DNA from: Cubamyces lactineus | Lineage: Eukaryota > Basidiomycota > Agaricomycetes > Polyporales > Polyporaceae | DNA length: 64,000 nucleotides | Assembly: GCA_022376465.1 (NCBI GenBank) | Contig: JACDTU010000002.1 | Span: 682,001-746,000, forward strand | Direction: 5' to 3' | In this document: positions 11,796 to 23,565 of the stretch, in pieces | Layout: the number at the start of each line of letters is the position of its first letter | Numbering within the stretch: position 1 is the stretch's first letter | Position numbers and translations under genes: made by a program | The notes under the pieces: generated by a model | Databases searched by the model: none | Told to the model about the DNA's origin: nothing | The model's input: the letters and a program-made list of their open reading frames with translations, nothing else

Positions 11796-13037
11796 ATGGC
11801 GGAGACGCAAACACTTTCGCAGACGATCACCGTGCCCGTGCTCGACCTCCCCCGCACGAAATCCTCCTCATCAGACGACTCCTTCACCGCGCTCATGAAC
11901 GCCGTCCTCGACTCTGCGCGCTCCTCTGGCTCGCTCGAGTCCAGCGGCGGCACGTCCTCCACTTCGACCGCCAACGGTTCCTCCGATACCACCGCTTCAG
12001 ACTCGACCGCCAGCACTAGCACTACCAGCACCGGCATTCTCAACAGCGTCCCCTCCCTCGCTGCCAGTGGCCGCACCGCCAGCTCCAGCTCTCGTTCAAG
12101 CTCTGCCTCCGCCCCGCCCAGTGGGCCCGCCAGCACAAGCACGAGCGCTGCATCAAGCACGACTCCCAGCCCATGCCCGAGTATCCTCCGCTCGTCCTCG
12201 TCAAACCTTACACTACCTTCTCGTACGGGCTCTCCCAGCATCACTTTTGCCCCCCTCCCACAGGTCGAGCCCCGAAAACGAGGATCACCGCACCCGCTCG
12301 GGGTTGCCGCGCGCTCACGTCTCCTCCGCCATCGTCGCATGCTCCGCGAGCAAGGCCTGCACCCAGATGATGTGCCGTATCCATACGGACCCGGTAGTGG
12401 GATTGGAGGAGGACTAGGCATGGCCGACCTGGATGCAGGTGATGGAGGACCATGGATTGAGGACGGACCCGTGGAAATCCGGGAGGCACAGGCGGGCGTG
12501 GATGCGGATGAGGATGCACGAGCGAGGTCAGTCGGGCGAGGTGGGCAGCCACGCTCGAGGGCAACGAGCGATCCGTTCGAGGGGGATGCACTCGTCTCGC
12601 TCGGGAGGCTCGTGAAGGGTGCAGGGAAGACGCTGTGGAGGAGCATCTCGATGAAGGACGTGCGGGCGAAGGAGGGCAAGCCGTCTGCTTCTGGCTCCGG
12701 TTCAGGTGCGGCCGGCGCCTCGGAGTCGGCGGATGGACACGAACAGCGGTCACCACCATTGTCAATGTCCAACGAGAGACGAGGGACGTTACCGCGCAAG
12801 ACGGAGGTCCACCTATTCGACGATCACGAACCACGGTCGCCCTCCGCGGACGGCGGCGTATGGGAAGAAGTTGTCGAAGAAGAGTCCTGGAAAAAGCTGC
12901 TCTCGCAGCCCCCGCCATCTGCCTCGGACTCAGGCAAGGGCGAGACGACCCCCCGGACGTCCATCGAGCCCGTCGCCGACGTCAGGCTCGCGAAACGCAC
13001 GAGCACGGTCGAGATCTTCGCGGCGCGGATCCGATAG
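11796..13037 (+). CDS. Ser-rich conserved fungal hypothetical protein
   Basis: A single uninterrupted ORF of 413 residues. The ATG directly follows a CTGACAG acceptor-like sequence, suggesting that an untranslated first exon is spliced on. The first 150 residues are Ser/Thr-rich low complexity. A basic, conserved-looking core follows (SITFAPLPQVEPRKRGSP and HPLGVAARSRLLRHRRMLRE), a pattern I associate with an agaricomycete-specific family. Further on come a Gly/Asp-rich linker and a segment LVSLGRLVKGAGKTLWRS that could form a helix. No enzyme motif, signal peptide or membrane segment. Probably an intrinsically disordered regulatory or scaffold protein; function unknown. Confidence 0.75.
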   Translation: MAETQTLSQTITVPVLDLPRTKSSSSDDSFTALMNAVLDSARSSGSLESSGGTSSTSTANGSSDTTASDSTASTSTTSTGILNSVPSLAASGRTASSSSRSSSASAPPSGPASTSTSAASSTTPSPCPSILRSSSSNLTLPSRTGSPSITFAPLPQVEPRKRGSPHPLGVAARSRLLRHRRMLREQGLHPDDVPYPYGPGSGIGGGLGMADLDAGDGGPWIEDGPVEIREAQAGVDADEDARARSVGRGGQPRSRATSDPFEGDALVSLGRLVKGAGKTLWRSISMKDVRAKEGKPSASGSGSGAAGASESADGHEQRSPPLSMSNERRGTLPRKTEVHLFDDHEPRSPSADGGVWEEVVEEESWKKLLSQPPPSASDSGKGETTPRTSIEPVADVRLAKRTSTVEIFAARIR

Positions 13038-13929
13038 CATCACCGTGTTCCAGGTACACACCTCCCCTCTCCCACCCCACCTGCTGTCCTACCTTCGTTT
13101 GAAACCCTCTTCCTACGCACCACCTCATACCCACCATCGCCGCCGTCGACACCGCATGCGAAAGCGACGGCAATGTACACAAACGCGCGCTCGGACGCGC
13201 TCACACACGCAGAAACGCAGACGCACCACGACATTCACGGCCTCACGCTGCACGAAACGTCAGGACGCGGACCTATGCATACCACCATCCTTGGGACGTC
13301 GACATAGAAGTCTTGGAAGATTCGAAGATACAATGTCCCTTCGGGGGGCCACACTACTAATCAATCTGCAACCGGAGTACACACCGCGCGTGGAAAGTCG
13401 CCCGGAGAGCCGTGGGCAGATGTGGAGGACCGCGCGGTGGGGTATGGGTTGTGGGATGGGGGCTGAGAGATTCAGGAGAGGAGGTTGTTGGGTTCGTAAA
13501 CTTATTGTGTTCTTTCTTTCAACTGCAGGGTCCGTTCCGCTCGCTAGTATAGCATACCACAGAGTAATCGCGCGTCAATACCCTTCCTTCGTTCGTAGCA
13601 CGTCCACTCGCTATCACACACACACACACACACACACACATTCACAGTTCTTTAGTCCGTTTTTGGTTGGTTTGCGATGAGAAGAGAACTCTTTGATGGC
13701 ATCTCCAATACATGTCGCGTTGGTTTGGCGGAAGCCCCGAGGACGAGTTTTATATGCAGGTTTACTGCGAGCGCGAATGTGATGAATATTAGAGGTAAGT
13801 GTAAGCCAGTTGTATCCCATGTATACGGGAAGGGTATGCCGTAGGAGCGCAAAAGCGAGCTCTGCTCGACAGGCAGCAAGCCAGGCTCCATGTTCTCCAT
13901 GATCTGAGTCCATGAAAGGTCACAAGGCG
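13038..13929. other. 3' flanks, no gene seen
   Basis: Convergent 3' ends of the Ser-rich gene (plus) and the small coiled-coil gene (minus). It contains a CA microsatellite. A minus-strand frame at 13652-14044 includes a hydrophobic stretch but has no start context or splice support. Confidence 0.5.
13615..13640. repeat. Dinucleotide microsatellite (CA)13
   Basis: Thirteen perfect CA units lie between two convergent genes. This should be length-polymorphic between strains. Confidence 0.95.
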
Positions 13930-14719
13930 TCAGTAGCTTGGACCGGCGCTGCTGCCCGGAGTCGTGTCCCCCGACCGTTGCGTCCTGCAGCAGACGTAGA
14001 GCGACTCGTAGGCGGCGTGCTGGAAGCGGTTCTTGTCGACCCATGTGGTGTTGAGCTGCAATAGTCGCCGCGTCTCATATTCTATGGGGAGAAAGGGAGT
14101 GATGAGCATCATTTACTCGACGCGCGAAGAGCGGAGCGGGGAGCTACCTCTCAGTTTTTGCTTGAGAAGAGCACTAGTACGGCGAAGAGTTCCTGTGGTA
14201 AGCATGTTGGGAGGGCATTTGTTAGGATTTGACGTACGCTTCGTGCTCTGGGAAGTCGTCCAGCAGCTCGCGGAGCTCTTGGAGGTGGTGCGGCTGTATA
14301 CCGTCCCGGTCTATCTCACGTTTCAAGGACGCGACACGTTTTCGGGCAATCCTATGTATATACGTCGTCGCTCAGTCAGCGTAATCCGCAAGGGGCGTTC
14401 ATGTGTTAAAATGACTTGGAAGGTACATACGGTTCATTCTTGATCCTCTCTACTCGGTTTTCGGTCTCTTCGCACCTCCGCACCGCGTCACGGAGCTGTT
14501 TCTTCTCCTTGATGAGCACAGAGACGACCGCTAGCTGAACGATATGATGTGGGCAATTAAATGTCACTAACGTCAGTCTTACGCGTCAGCACATAGGACA
14601 AGTTATGGAGTACAGACCTGCTCTGGAGTCCATATAATTTGTGGCTTATGTCGTTGCCTGTGTTTCTTCGCCGGAGCCTTCTCAGTAGTGTGCCGCGAAG
14701 TACTAGTACTTGTACTCAT
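13930..14719 (-). CDS. Small coiled-coil protein gene, exon phases disagree (possible pseudogene)
   Basis: Five exon-like blocks: 14719-14618, 14534-14431, 14351-14238, 14192-14148, 14081-13930. The start MSTSTSTSRHT is followed by a basic segment (KKHRQRHKPQ) and a charged helix with heptad-like spacing (LAVVSVLIKEKKQLRDAVRR), then HHLQELRELLDDFPEHEA. Blocks 1-3 join in frame and blocks 4-5 join in frame, ending in AAYESLYV...GPSY and TGA. Block 3 to block 4, however, is off by one base with every visible GT/AG pair. Either an assembly or real frameshift exists, or the protein ends early (about 106-117 residues). The layout (basic region then coiled coil) loosely recalls bZIP-type DNA-binding proteins, but I cannot assign the family. 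Confidence 0.45.
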
Positions 14720-15392
14720 GTTCCCACTGCCTCGGAGCGTTCTACGTCTCTCACAGACCTATGGGTATCGTCAATCGCTAGCAGCGCTGAGTACGTGGTG
14801 GTTGGTGGGAAACATTGGGGGGCAAACGCGTACTACTGACGAACAGAGCCATGCCTAGCCATGCGCCGGCTGAGAGAGGATCTAAAGAAGACTGGGAAGT
14901 GAGTCGACTACAAGGTGCAACACTGCTGCGAACCTCCGCGGGCGCTCCGGATGTGTAGTATACGTAAATTCTGCTGAGCACAAAGAAGCATCACAACTGA
15001 CTTAGACGCACCTTGCCTATTTGACTTACTGTAAGTATGGCACAGAGCCCCAAAGATTCCAGCATACATCGACCCATCGTTTGAGCAGTCCGAGAAAGCT
15101 GCCAATGATGTATACCGCTTCCGGTTACTAACGATACAAAACAAACGACTGACAAACATCTGTGTATGTATACAAGACTCGTTGATGATGCAGATATGCA
15201 GGGGTGCTGAGGGAACGTGATGGGTCATAGCAGTGTGCAATGTTGTGTGTAAAAGAGAAGGTGAGGAACCATGATGATATGCAGAGCGCGTTGCGGATGC
15301 AGGGGATACCAGTGAGACAACAATATGGACACAGTCTGTTGAACGAAGGTCGAAGAGAGTGGGAAGTTCTATGGAACAGCAGAGCGTCAAGC
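14720..15392. other. Intergenic region between two minus-strand genes
   Basis: It contains the 3' flank of the arrestin-like gene and the upstream region of the coiled-coil gene. The open frame at 14908-15396 is Ser/His-rich without splice or motif support, so I see no gene. Confidence 0.5.
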
Positions 15393-17136
15393 TCATGCTA
15401 ATGGTTCTGAGACGTCGGAAAGCGTAGGCGTGAGAGGTAGCTTCGTGGGTGGTGTCTGCTTGCAGACAACCGGTGGAGGGGGCGGATCCTCGGCGTCTTT
15501 GGGATCGCGAGTGTACCGCGGTAGTGGAGTGGGATCTTCTCTGAGCGAGCCGTCGCGGTGATACAACTGGTTGTATGCGGGAAGCGCCTGAGAGTAAGAC
15601 AGGCTTGGCGACAGAAGTCCAGACTGGGGCACGTCGACGCCTGGCAGGTCCACGACGGAGAGCTGTGGGTTCCTCCGTGGAAGGCGCACGAAGCTCAACG
15701 GGAGAGTGAGACGAAGCTCGTCCGTTGCGAGGTCTGAATCCGCGTCCCCGCTCTCAGACAAGTCGTATGTGCACATCAACGCGATGTCGAGCGTGTGCGC
15801 GACGGTGAGGATGGGTCCGCGCTCGGTCGGACGCAGCTTCGGGAGCGGCGAGTCGTCGTAGTGCTCTAGGTGCTTCTCATCGACGAGCACCTCCCGGAAG
15901 GGCACGTCCAAGCGCATCTGGACGCAAGTGCCCGGGTCGTCGAATGCCGCGTCGGTGAATCCGCCCGCGTTGTTCTCGGAATCGTGCAGGTTGAAGTGAC
16001 TGGGGAAGTCTCGGGGAAGGATGGAGTAGGTGGAAGAAGCGATGGGACGAGGAGCGCCACTCAGAAGAAGGCCACATTCGAACTCCCGAAGGTCACTGCG
16101 ACGCGTTCGAAGCGCCTTCTTAGGGGGCTGCTCTGAAGGTGGAGGCACGGGCCATTTCGCGGCATATTTGGAAGATATGGCCGCTCTAGAAACGTCGTCG
16201 CACGTCAGAGGGTGTGCATTGAAAGCGGGCGCTGCAACGAAGACGTACCGTGACACTTCAGTTTGAGTGGCTGTGATCGAGAATTTCGGTAGGCGTAATC
16301 GCTTGCGCTCTTCCGCAGTCAGGCCTTCTGGTCTTAGTCGGAGGTAGAGAGGGAAGGTCTCAGAGTCCATAGGGATGTGCTCGGGGAGGTAGGCGAGAAG
16401 GCGCAATTTAGAGAGGACGTCGGCTGGCACTTGTGACGAGGAGCCCTTCACGGAGCCGGAGTACTCGACACTATGGAATGGAAAGTTGGGGAACTCGGAT
16501 GTGGTCAAGTTGTGCGGGGAAGGGGGCAGAGTGAAACGGTTCAGCTTGACGGTGGCTGCAGGTGAAGTAGCGGTCTGCGTGCCGGATACAATCGAGCGCA
16601 GCGATTTGGACGAGCCAGGACGCATGTCCCTGTACGTCGCCTTCGCCGAGAGGCGATAGCTGACCTCTGGCTCTTCGTGCGATGCGCCGCCGAAAGTGGT
16701 GGTACATGTAGGAGGCAGCCAACCGGGAATGGGAAGGTTGAAAGTAATCAACCACCGTTGTGGGTCGCGCAAGTTCTCGTCCCAACAGTGGCCGATCTCG
16801 ATGGGTCCGTTCTGGATGAGCTCTTGAGAGAATTCGACCAAGCGACATGCTGCGTAGCCCGTCTCAGGCGTAAGAAGCTCGCTCTGGCCTTCAAAAGTGA
16901 GGACGAGAGACTCTAGTTGAAATCGCTCTTCGGTCGCAGGAGGGTCATAAAGGAGGCTGGTGGGTGGTGTCAGCTTGACCTCAACATGGCCTGCTAACGA
17001 ATACGCAGAGCTGTAGGCATGTTAAGCACAATCTGAGCACACAAGACATCGCGCAGACCTACTTCTTGTCGGGTTCGCCGTACATATCGACGCTGTCGAG
17101 GGGTAGCACATCTAGCTCGACCTTGCATGGCGTCAT
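15393..17136 (-). CDS. Arrestin-like protein
   Basis: Exons 17136-17063 and 17010-15393, with a 52-base intron (GTAGGT...CTACAG), give 563 residues. The N-terminus reads MTPCKVELDVLPLDSV, then GHVEVKLTPPTSLLYDPP and LVLTFEGQSELLTPETGY. This is the beta-strand pattern of a fungal arrestin N-domain. LPIPGWLPPT and SYRLSAKATYRD continue the fold, and a second beta-rich half follows. Near the C-terminus LPAYNQLYHRDGS is the conserved end motif of basidiomycete arrestin-like proteins. Fungal alpha-arrestins recruit HECT ubiquitin ligases to membrane transporters to trigger endocytosis, usually through PY motifs; the Pro-rich tail has PLPRYT and DPPPPP but no clear PPxY. A transporter-trafficking role is therefore inferred from the fold only. 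Confidence 0.8.
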
Positions 17137-18539
17137 TGTTAGATCAGATACTGTCTGTCTCAGAGACTGATAGAAAGAGGATGAATGAAACGCGTTGTGT
17201 AACATCATGAACGACAATAGCGGGATGAAAGAACACGGTGGTTAGCAGTCGCAGTCAAAGCCGCTCACGAAAGGCGGAAAGTCGAGGCGCCACCGTAGGT
17301 GCTCGAAGGAGAATATATACGGACGATTCATGGCGGACCTGAATGCTTTGAAGCGTGGCGCAGGGACCGAAAGAGATGGCCTTGGATTGGCGTTCCTTTT
17401 GTCCAAGAGGCCTTTGTTGTCTAAAAAGGTTGAAAGACAATCGTGCTTGGAGGATGACTAAGCGCCGCGTCGGTCAGATGCATGCACGGTCCTTACGTCC
17501 GCACCCACGAACGCGACATCTGGATTCGCTTGATATCGCCAACTGCCTCGTTGTAGTCGTTTGTCGCGCGGTAGGATGGTGGCATCTGACAAGACGGGCG
17601 TTGAACAACCCAGCTGCTTTGAATTCGCAGCGCGTTGGGCGTCTATCGCAACAATCGCAATTGTGCATAGACGCTCGCCACTGACGACCGCTTGATTCCC
17701 CGGCCTTTGTTCTTCAACAGCACAAGCATGTTCGTGAGTGGCGAACATAGCTCTTTGGGGTGTTCTAGCGCAAGGCATGAGCCATCAGAATTTATAGCAT
17801 GTATTAGGTCGGCGTTCTCTCGAGCGAAATAACACTGCGACACTGGCGAAAGTGGTGCAGACAGTGACCGCTTGACCCACCCCGATACACTTCTGCCATT
17901 CTAGCCCGGGTCGCATCTTCCCCGCTTCGAGTCGGTGCGTTCGTCATCCAGGATGAGATTGTGGGTAGGATAGGGAGGCTTTCTGGGTATGGGCGTCTCG
18001 GAAGTATACGGTTGTGGCGTATGCCGATACTAGCGTGTAGGAGAAAGTTCATAGACAATACGGCAACGCCGATAGTTATCGAGAAGGCCGTGGCTGGCCA
18101 CCAGCACTCTGGCTATTGCGATGGATGGTCATGGACGTCGAAGAGGACGGGCAGAATGCGGAAAGATGAGCAACTCGGAGGCGATGCCGAACGAGCGCTC
18201 ATGATGGTGGCGACCCAGCAACGGCGCGACTGTGCTTGCACTCAACGACCACGACTGCGTCCCCGTTAGCGGCTGTCGTGCTAGTCGTCCTTCTCATCGC
18301 CCTCATCGTTTGCGACAGCGTGCAGGTACGTACTATGTCAGGTCCTTCCGTGCCCTTCCCATCCTCCCCCTCCTCACCGTCACTCGCTGCGTTACCCCCA
18401 GAGCACATACCCATCACCCCGACCTCCTGTCCCAAGCCTCCTCTCCCGTCCCATCCAAGCATACATCTCCGTCCCGTCCACTATCCCACAGGCCCTCAGC
18501 TCCCCTCTGTGCGATCCTGACCACACTGTTTCCCAAACC
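17137..18539. other. Divergent intergenic region; probable 5'UTR intron of the KH gene
   Basis: No coding gene supported. A donor GTACGT at 18326 and an acceptor CCCACAG ending at 18491 frame a pyrimidine-rich stretch just upstream of the KH-gene ATG and look like a 166-base 5'UTR intron. The rest holds promoters for the arrestin-like gene (minus) and the KH gene (plus). Confidence 0.4.
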
Positions 18540-19940
18540 ATGCCAGAAGCCGACAGCACTCGCAAGCGCTCCCGCTCTCCCTCAGACAGCGACCAGCCAA
18601 AGCACAAGCGTGCCAATACAGGCGCCACGAATGATTCTTACCGTTCGAACCACTCCTCTGCCGTGGCCAGTGACGTGAAGATGGAATCTCGCGTTGACGA
18701 CACTGCCGCCTCCACCCCCGACGCGTCCCAGCGTTCGGACAAGGGTCCCTCGGAGGCTACCGACCGCGCGTCGGGCGATACGTCCACCGAACCTCGGGGC
18801 GACGGCTCTGCCACCACCTCTGGGGCTCCTAGCAGCTCCAGTTCTACTCCCGCTGCCAATATCCATATGAGGTGCCTGATCGTCACCCAAGACGCGTCTA
18901 TCATCATCGGCAAGGGAGGCTCGCATGTCAACGAGATCAGAGAGAAGAGCGGTGCTCGTGTCGTCGTCTCCGAAAGCATTCCGGGGAACCCTGAACGTAT
19001 TCTGAACGTTAGCGGTCCGTTGGATGCTGTGTCCAAGGTGTGTGCGCATATAGCTTCCAGGTGCCGAACGAGAATCAATGGTCATCTTCAGGCCTTTGGT
19101 CTCATCGTTCGGAGGATCAACGACGAGCCTTTCGACAAGCCGTCCGTGCCGGGCAGTAGGGCAGTCACTATCAAGTTCATGATCCCGAACTCGCGCATGG
19201 GCTCCGTCATTGGCAAGGGCGGAACTAAGATCAAGGAAATTCAGGAAGCCAGCGGAGCCAGGCTCAATGCTAGTGAGACCATGCTCCCGGGTTCAACGGA
19301 GGTGAGGCTCAATTATAGCAAACGCCGACGCTGTATCTGACGCTGTGTCGCAGCGTCTCTTGAGCGTTTCTGGTGTAGCCGACGCGATTCACATCGCGAC
19401 GTATTACATTGGCAACATTCTCATTGAAGCCAACGAGCGCATGCCTACGTCGCACAATTCTTCGTACCGGCCGTCGAGCTACTCCTCTACTTCGTCTACC
19501 ACGTCGCGACGGCCGCCATACACTGGCTCCTCTTATGTTCCCGGATACGCTCAGCAGCCTGCACCGTACACAAACGGGCCCCCCTCGCAGCTGCAAACCC
19601 AGCAGATCTATATCCCCAACGACCTGGTTGGGTGTATTATTGGGAAAGGTGGCGCCAAGATTAATGAAATCCGCCACATGAGCGCGAGTCAGATCAAGAT
19701 CATGGAGCCCGGCGCTGTCGGTGTGGGTATGAACGGAGCGCCTGCCCCAGCAGGAAGCGAGGGCGAGCGGCTGGTCGTTATTACTGGCCAACCTGCGAAT
19801 ATCCAGATGGCGGTGCACCTACTCTACTCGGTGCGTGGGCTCTCATATGGCTTCACATTGTCGTCTGGTGTTGACGATGCCTGTAGCGGTTGGAGCAAGA
19901 AAAGCAGAAGCAGCTGCGCCAGCAGTCGTCGCATGCGTGA
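18540..19940 (+). CDS. Triple KH-domain RNA-binding protein (PCBP/Rnc1/Pbp2-like)
   Basis: Exons 18540-19301, 19354-19830 and 19887-19940 give 430 residues. Three KH domains are visible by their GxxG loops inside the IIGKGG signature: GKGG at about residues 124-127, 225-228 and 351-354. The first two are close together; the third follows a Ser/Tyr/Pro-rich linker, the spacing typical of poly(C)-binding proteins. Relatives include human PCBP1-4, yeast Pbp2/Hek2 and fission yeast Rnc1, which bind C- or U-rich stretches in mRNA and affect stability, localisation and translation. The N-terminus has a basic RKRSRS motif suited to nuclear import. The protein ends with a short Gln-rich helix (RLEQEKQKQLRQQ). 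Both introns are 52-56 bases. The target mRNAs are unknown. Confidence 0.9.
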
Positions 19941-21283
19941 GTGAGCATGCGAACGTACTGGCTGTGTAACCCTATCGTCGTGCTCTCCGTTCGTCGTTTA
20001 TCCTAGTGTCTAGTCATCTTGAAATCGCCTGTCCTCTCAGAGACGGCCATCCCCATCTCCCTCGCCTCTTTCTCTTTCTTGTCGCCTGTGTAGTATGCTC
20101 TCCGCTGCTATCCTATTTAATCCGATGCCTCCCGCCGTCTATGCGTGTTGTGTCGTGCCTGTTACCTCGCCGCTCCATGCCTGTCCATTCCACCAACCCC
20201 ACTACCCACAACTCATTCGCCTGACTCAACCGCCCCATTCATCTGTCTCCTGCCTTTTGTAGTGCATCTATGGCTCGCACTCGTTCTAGGGATTACATGT
20301 CGTTCTTAGGTTCTCGGATGTCTAATACATGCATCGTTTTCCTCGCGCTATCTGTGCGAGACCGCATCTGCAGATGATCGCTGTCGCTATTGCATTCAGC
20401 CAGAACTACCACAGTGCGTGCAACTCTCGTGGCCGGACTGATATTGGCTGATGTATATGTTGGTTTCAGGTGATTTGTTGAATCTGTCTGATCGTTCCCA
20501 TATTCACCTCGGGCAACCATGTCTCGATGCTGTGCAGATGTTCGGCCTCCAGTTCTCACGGGCCCAACGCGGGCAACACGGCGGAGAATCTACCCCGCGC
20601 CAGAAGCCATAGTGAGCGCTCCGAAGTTGATTGCATGCCGGCAGTGCAACTGGATCAGGTACGTGCGCAAATTGTGCGAACATACCCGTGGACCGAATGA
20701 CAAGAGTTTGTACCCAGGGTGGTTTGTGCTCTCGCTGACCACACATTTCCATACTGCACCTGCGAACGACAATGTCGCTCGAGTCGCAGCGTGTTGCATT
20801 TCAATGACAACGCAAAGTGAGTCCTTCGCGATTGCCGCGGTTTTTCCCTTTACGGGCATGTATTCAGTTCATTTGTATTGGGCGCGCCGCGCGCTGTCCA
20901 TGGCCGCCGGTCAGTCTGATTTCCACAAGCGGTGATGGAGCGGGCAGCATGAGACCGTTGGGCGAGTCGCATGATGGGGACGACGGGCATATAGAGCCTC
21001 CCGGTGGCGTGAACAAGTCCCTTCTTCTGCTCGTCTTGTGAGGTCAGTGCGTATCGGCTCTCACAGGTAGCCAGTGAGTCGAGCCAAGTGAATGGCTTTC
21101 TGAGGATGCTGATGGAGTAGATTGCAGGGTCTTCTAGGTTGAACTGCGATCCCGCCCGTTACGGAAGACTGCCACGACGACGTGCCTCGACTGCGGCTGT
21201 GTTGATTGAAGTGCGTTCGGGGCGTGTTGCATCTTTCCTCGAGCCCTCAACCTTCCCATCCACCCACCGACAGCCTGTCCGCT
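19941..21283. other. Intergenic region, no gene seen
   Basis: 3' flank of the KH gene and promoter of the fucosyltransferase-like gene. The open frames at 20519-20935 (plus) and 20590-20859 (minus) overlap on opposite strands and show no motif or splice support. Confidence 0.5.
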
Positions 21284-23042
21284 ATGGCTTCGTTACTGCC
21301 TTTGTCGTCTCGTAGCAGAGACAGACCGCGCATCTTCAAGGCACGACCTGGGCCACGGGCGGCGCCTCTGCAATATGTCGTCTTCGGCGTTACTGTCCTT
21401 GGTCTCCTGACCATCGTCGCCCGTCTTTGCAGCGGCTCCAGCAAAGATGGCCGGAAAACGCTGTACGACTACTACCGTCCAGCACCCAACCCGCCTGACC
21501 CCACTGCGCTGCCACCAACGTACGCGCTCTACCACAAAGATCGCCTCGACCTTCCTCAGCATCACTGGGAGAATTCGCACCCATTGCCGAGCGAGAAGTT
21601 TTTCTTCGTTGCGGGTCATTCTCGAAGTACGTCTGCGACCGTGTCCTCGTAGATGTGATCAATGACTGACGCGTCAGGATAGGTGTCGGCTGGGGTAATG
21701 GAATGCAGGAGGTTTTGTTGAACACGTACCTAGCATACCGGGCAAAACGATCGTACGTGGCATGTCGCATGACGCCGACCATTTTACTGACGTGCCGATC
21801 GCAGGTTCGTCTTCGCTAACTATACATGGAACGACAATGGATCGTTGTACTCGGAGTACAATGGGAAGAAGATCCCGTCGCAAATCCCCTACTCGGTCAT
21901 GATCAGAGGTACGTTCCTCACCGTTGTGCTGCGAGCGTTGTCGGCTTAGCAGGCCATCGTACCAGGACCCAGCGTCGGTGACCCCATGCCAGCCGGTGTA
22001 GACGCACCTCGGGCGGTCAGCCGCACGTACTACGAGAAAGTTTGCGCCGGTCAAAAGGTAGTCATCCCACGTGGCGAGGTCCTGGACAGTCTTCCCTCCC
22101 CGCAAAACCTGAACGCACAGGCTATCACCGATGCTTGGTTGGACAAACTGGCGACAATTGACTCGCCCTGCGTCGAGTCGAAGAAGGAGACCGATCAACT
22201 GTACAACTACCTGTGAGTGCCGCTTATCGTGCTGGTAGCCACATTGCGTCTGAGATTGGTCTCCCAGTGTGTTCGGAGATCCCAGAGCCATGCTCGAGAT
22301 TTGGCCGTCTCTTGCTGCGTCACCTGTGCTCACTCACTTCGGCTGGTCGCCACTGGTGGAGCTCGCGTTCGACACGAATAGGGACCTCTTCGTCACCCCC
22401 ACACGCCTCGAGCCTTACCTCTCGAACTCGCCATTCACGACCAACGCCGAACGCTACCCCATGATCCCGGGACTGATGGTCGTCCACTTGCGCCGGGGCG
22501 ATTACAAGGAGCATTGCGTCAACCTCGCCAACTGGGGCTCGACCTACCTCGCGTTCAACTCGTTCCCGGAGATGCTTGACAAGTTCGAGCCTCCCTCAAG
22601 CGGCACTCCAGCTGAGAAGCAAGAGTTCGTTCGCCCGCACTGCTACCCGACAATCCCAGAGATCGTTGCACGGATCAGCGCACTCCGCAAGACTCGCGCA
22701 GGTGCTGGGCTGAAGAAGCTGTACATCATGAGCAACGGCGATCGTCAGTGGCTGCAGGAGCTAAAGACCGCTCTCAACCGGGATGCCCGTTGGGATATGA
22801 TCACCAGCAGCCGTGACATGGTTCTCAACCAGGAGCAGAAGTACGTCGCTCAAGCTGTCGACATGCTTGTTGGCCAGCGCGCGCAACTCTTTGTGGGCAA
22901 CGGGGTGAGTGGCTCGGAGCCTCCATTGACCTCGGAGCTTGTGTTGACTATAGCTGCGAACCAGTTTTCCACCTTGAGCTCCAACATCGTGACGATGCGC
23001 ATGGCAAATCACTTCCCAAGTGACAGCACTCGGTTCTGGTGA
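21284..23042 (+). CDS. O-fucosyltransferase-like glycosyltransferase, type II membrane protein
   Basis: Six exons: 21284-21626, 21683-21752, 21805-21908, 21966-22212, 22268-22904, 22965-23042, giving 492 residues. A short basic N-terminus is followed by one membrane segment (about residues 31-50, YVVFGVTVLGLLTIVARL), which fits a Golgi/ER type II topology. The luminal part has GWGNGMQEVLLN near the start and HLRRGDY at about 328-333. This is the GDP-fucose-binding HxRRGD motif of the O-fucosyltransferase superfamily, and the protein ends in NRFW-like DSTRFW. Intron 1 uses a GATAG acceptor at 21682, because the CAG four bases earlier would break the frame. The family is expanded in basidiomycetes and biochemically little known, so the acceptor and even the sugar are uncertain. 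Confidence 0.8.
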
Positions 23043-23565
23043 TCCATAGATGCCCCTGCCTTCGGGGTTTCTACATGTGGTGATAGACAGCGGCGGAGGG
23101 CGCTTTGACATGTTATATGATGGTGAGTCGCTTTGACCTAATCGCTCACGATGAGATGGACTAATGCCTCCGCAGGCTTGGACTATAATTTTAGCAGATA
23201 CGCTTTCCACGTTACACTTCTTGGGTTACATCGGAGTGTACCATAATCCTGGGATGTTTTAAACGTCTAATGACTGCGATGCTTACGCATCGGAGACAAT
23301 GTGTGGAGATTAACGGTGCCCTGAACTATGTCAGTGTCTCGCTTTGACCAACAGCCAATCACTTGGCCTCCTCCGCTTTGCAAGTGGCTTTGGATCGTGA
23401 ACGAAAACTTGAGCTTTGTCGACTGCGTGTGTGAACTCCGGAGCCAAAGGAAACTCGTCCGTTCAACCTATATGTAGGCGCGTCCTTTCTCGCCCGCATC
23501 ACTCAACTTCTGCATCTCTCAGTGGTCGTCAACTGTATCAGCTTGCACCCGCATTTGTGATCAGT
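23043..23565. other. Intergenic region
   Basis: Between two plus-strand genes; 3' flank and promoter only. I see no gene. Confidence 0.5.

Noticed and set aside
11783..12799. 338-codon ORF antisense to the Ser-rich gene
   Set aside because: Shadow of the biased Ser-rich frame; the plus frame has a start after an acceptor site and family-like motifs.
13652..14044. Minus-strand ORF with a hydrophobic stretch
   Set aside because: Overlaps the last exon of the coiled-coil gene in another frame and has no start or splice support.
18236..18520. ORF with a signal-peptide-like hydrophobic stretch upstream of the KH gene
   Set aside because: Begins with a non-ATG codon and spans a likely 5'UTR intron.
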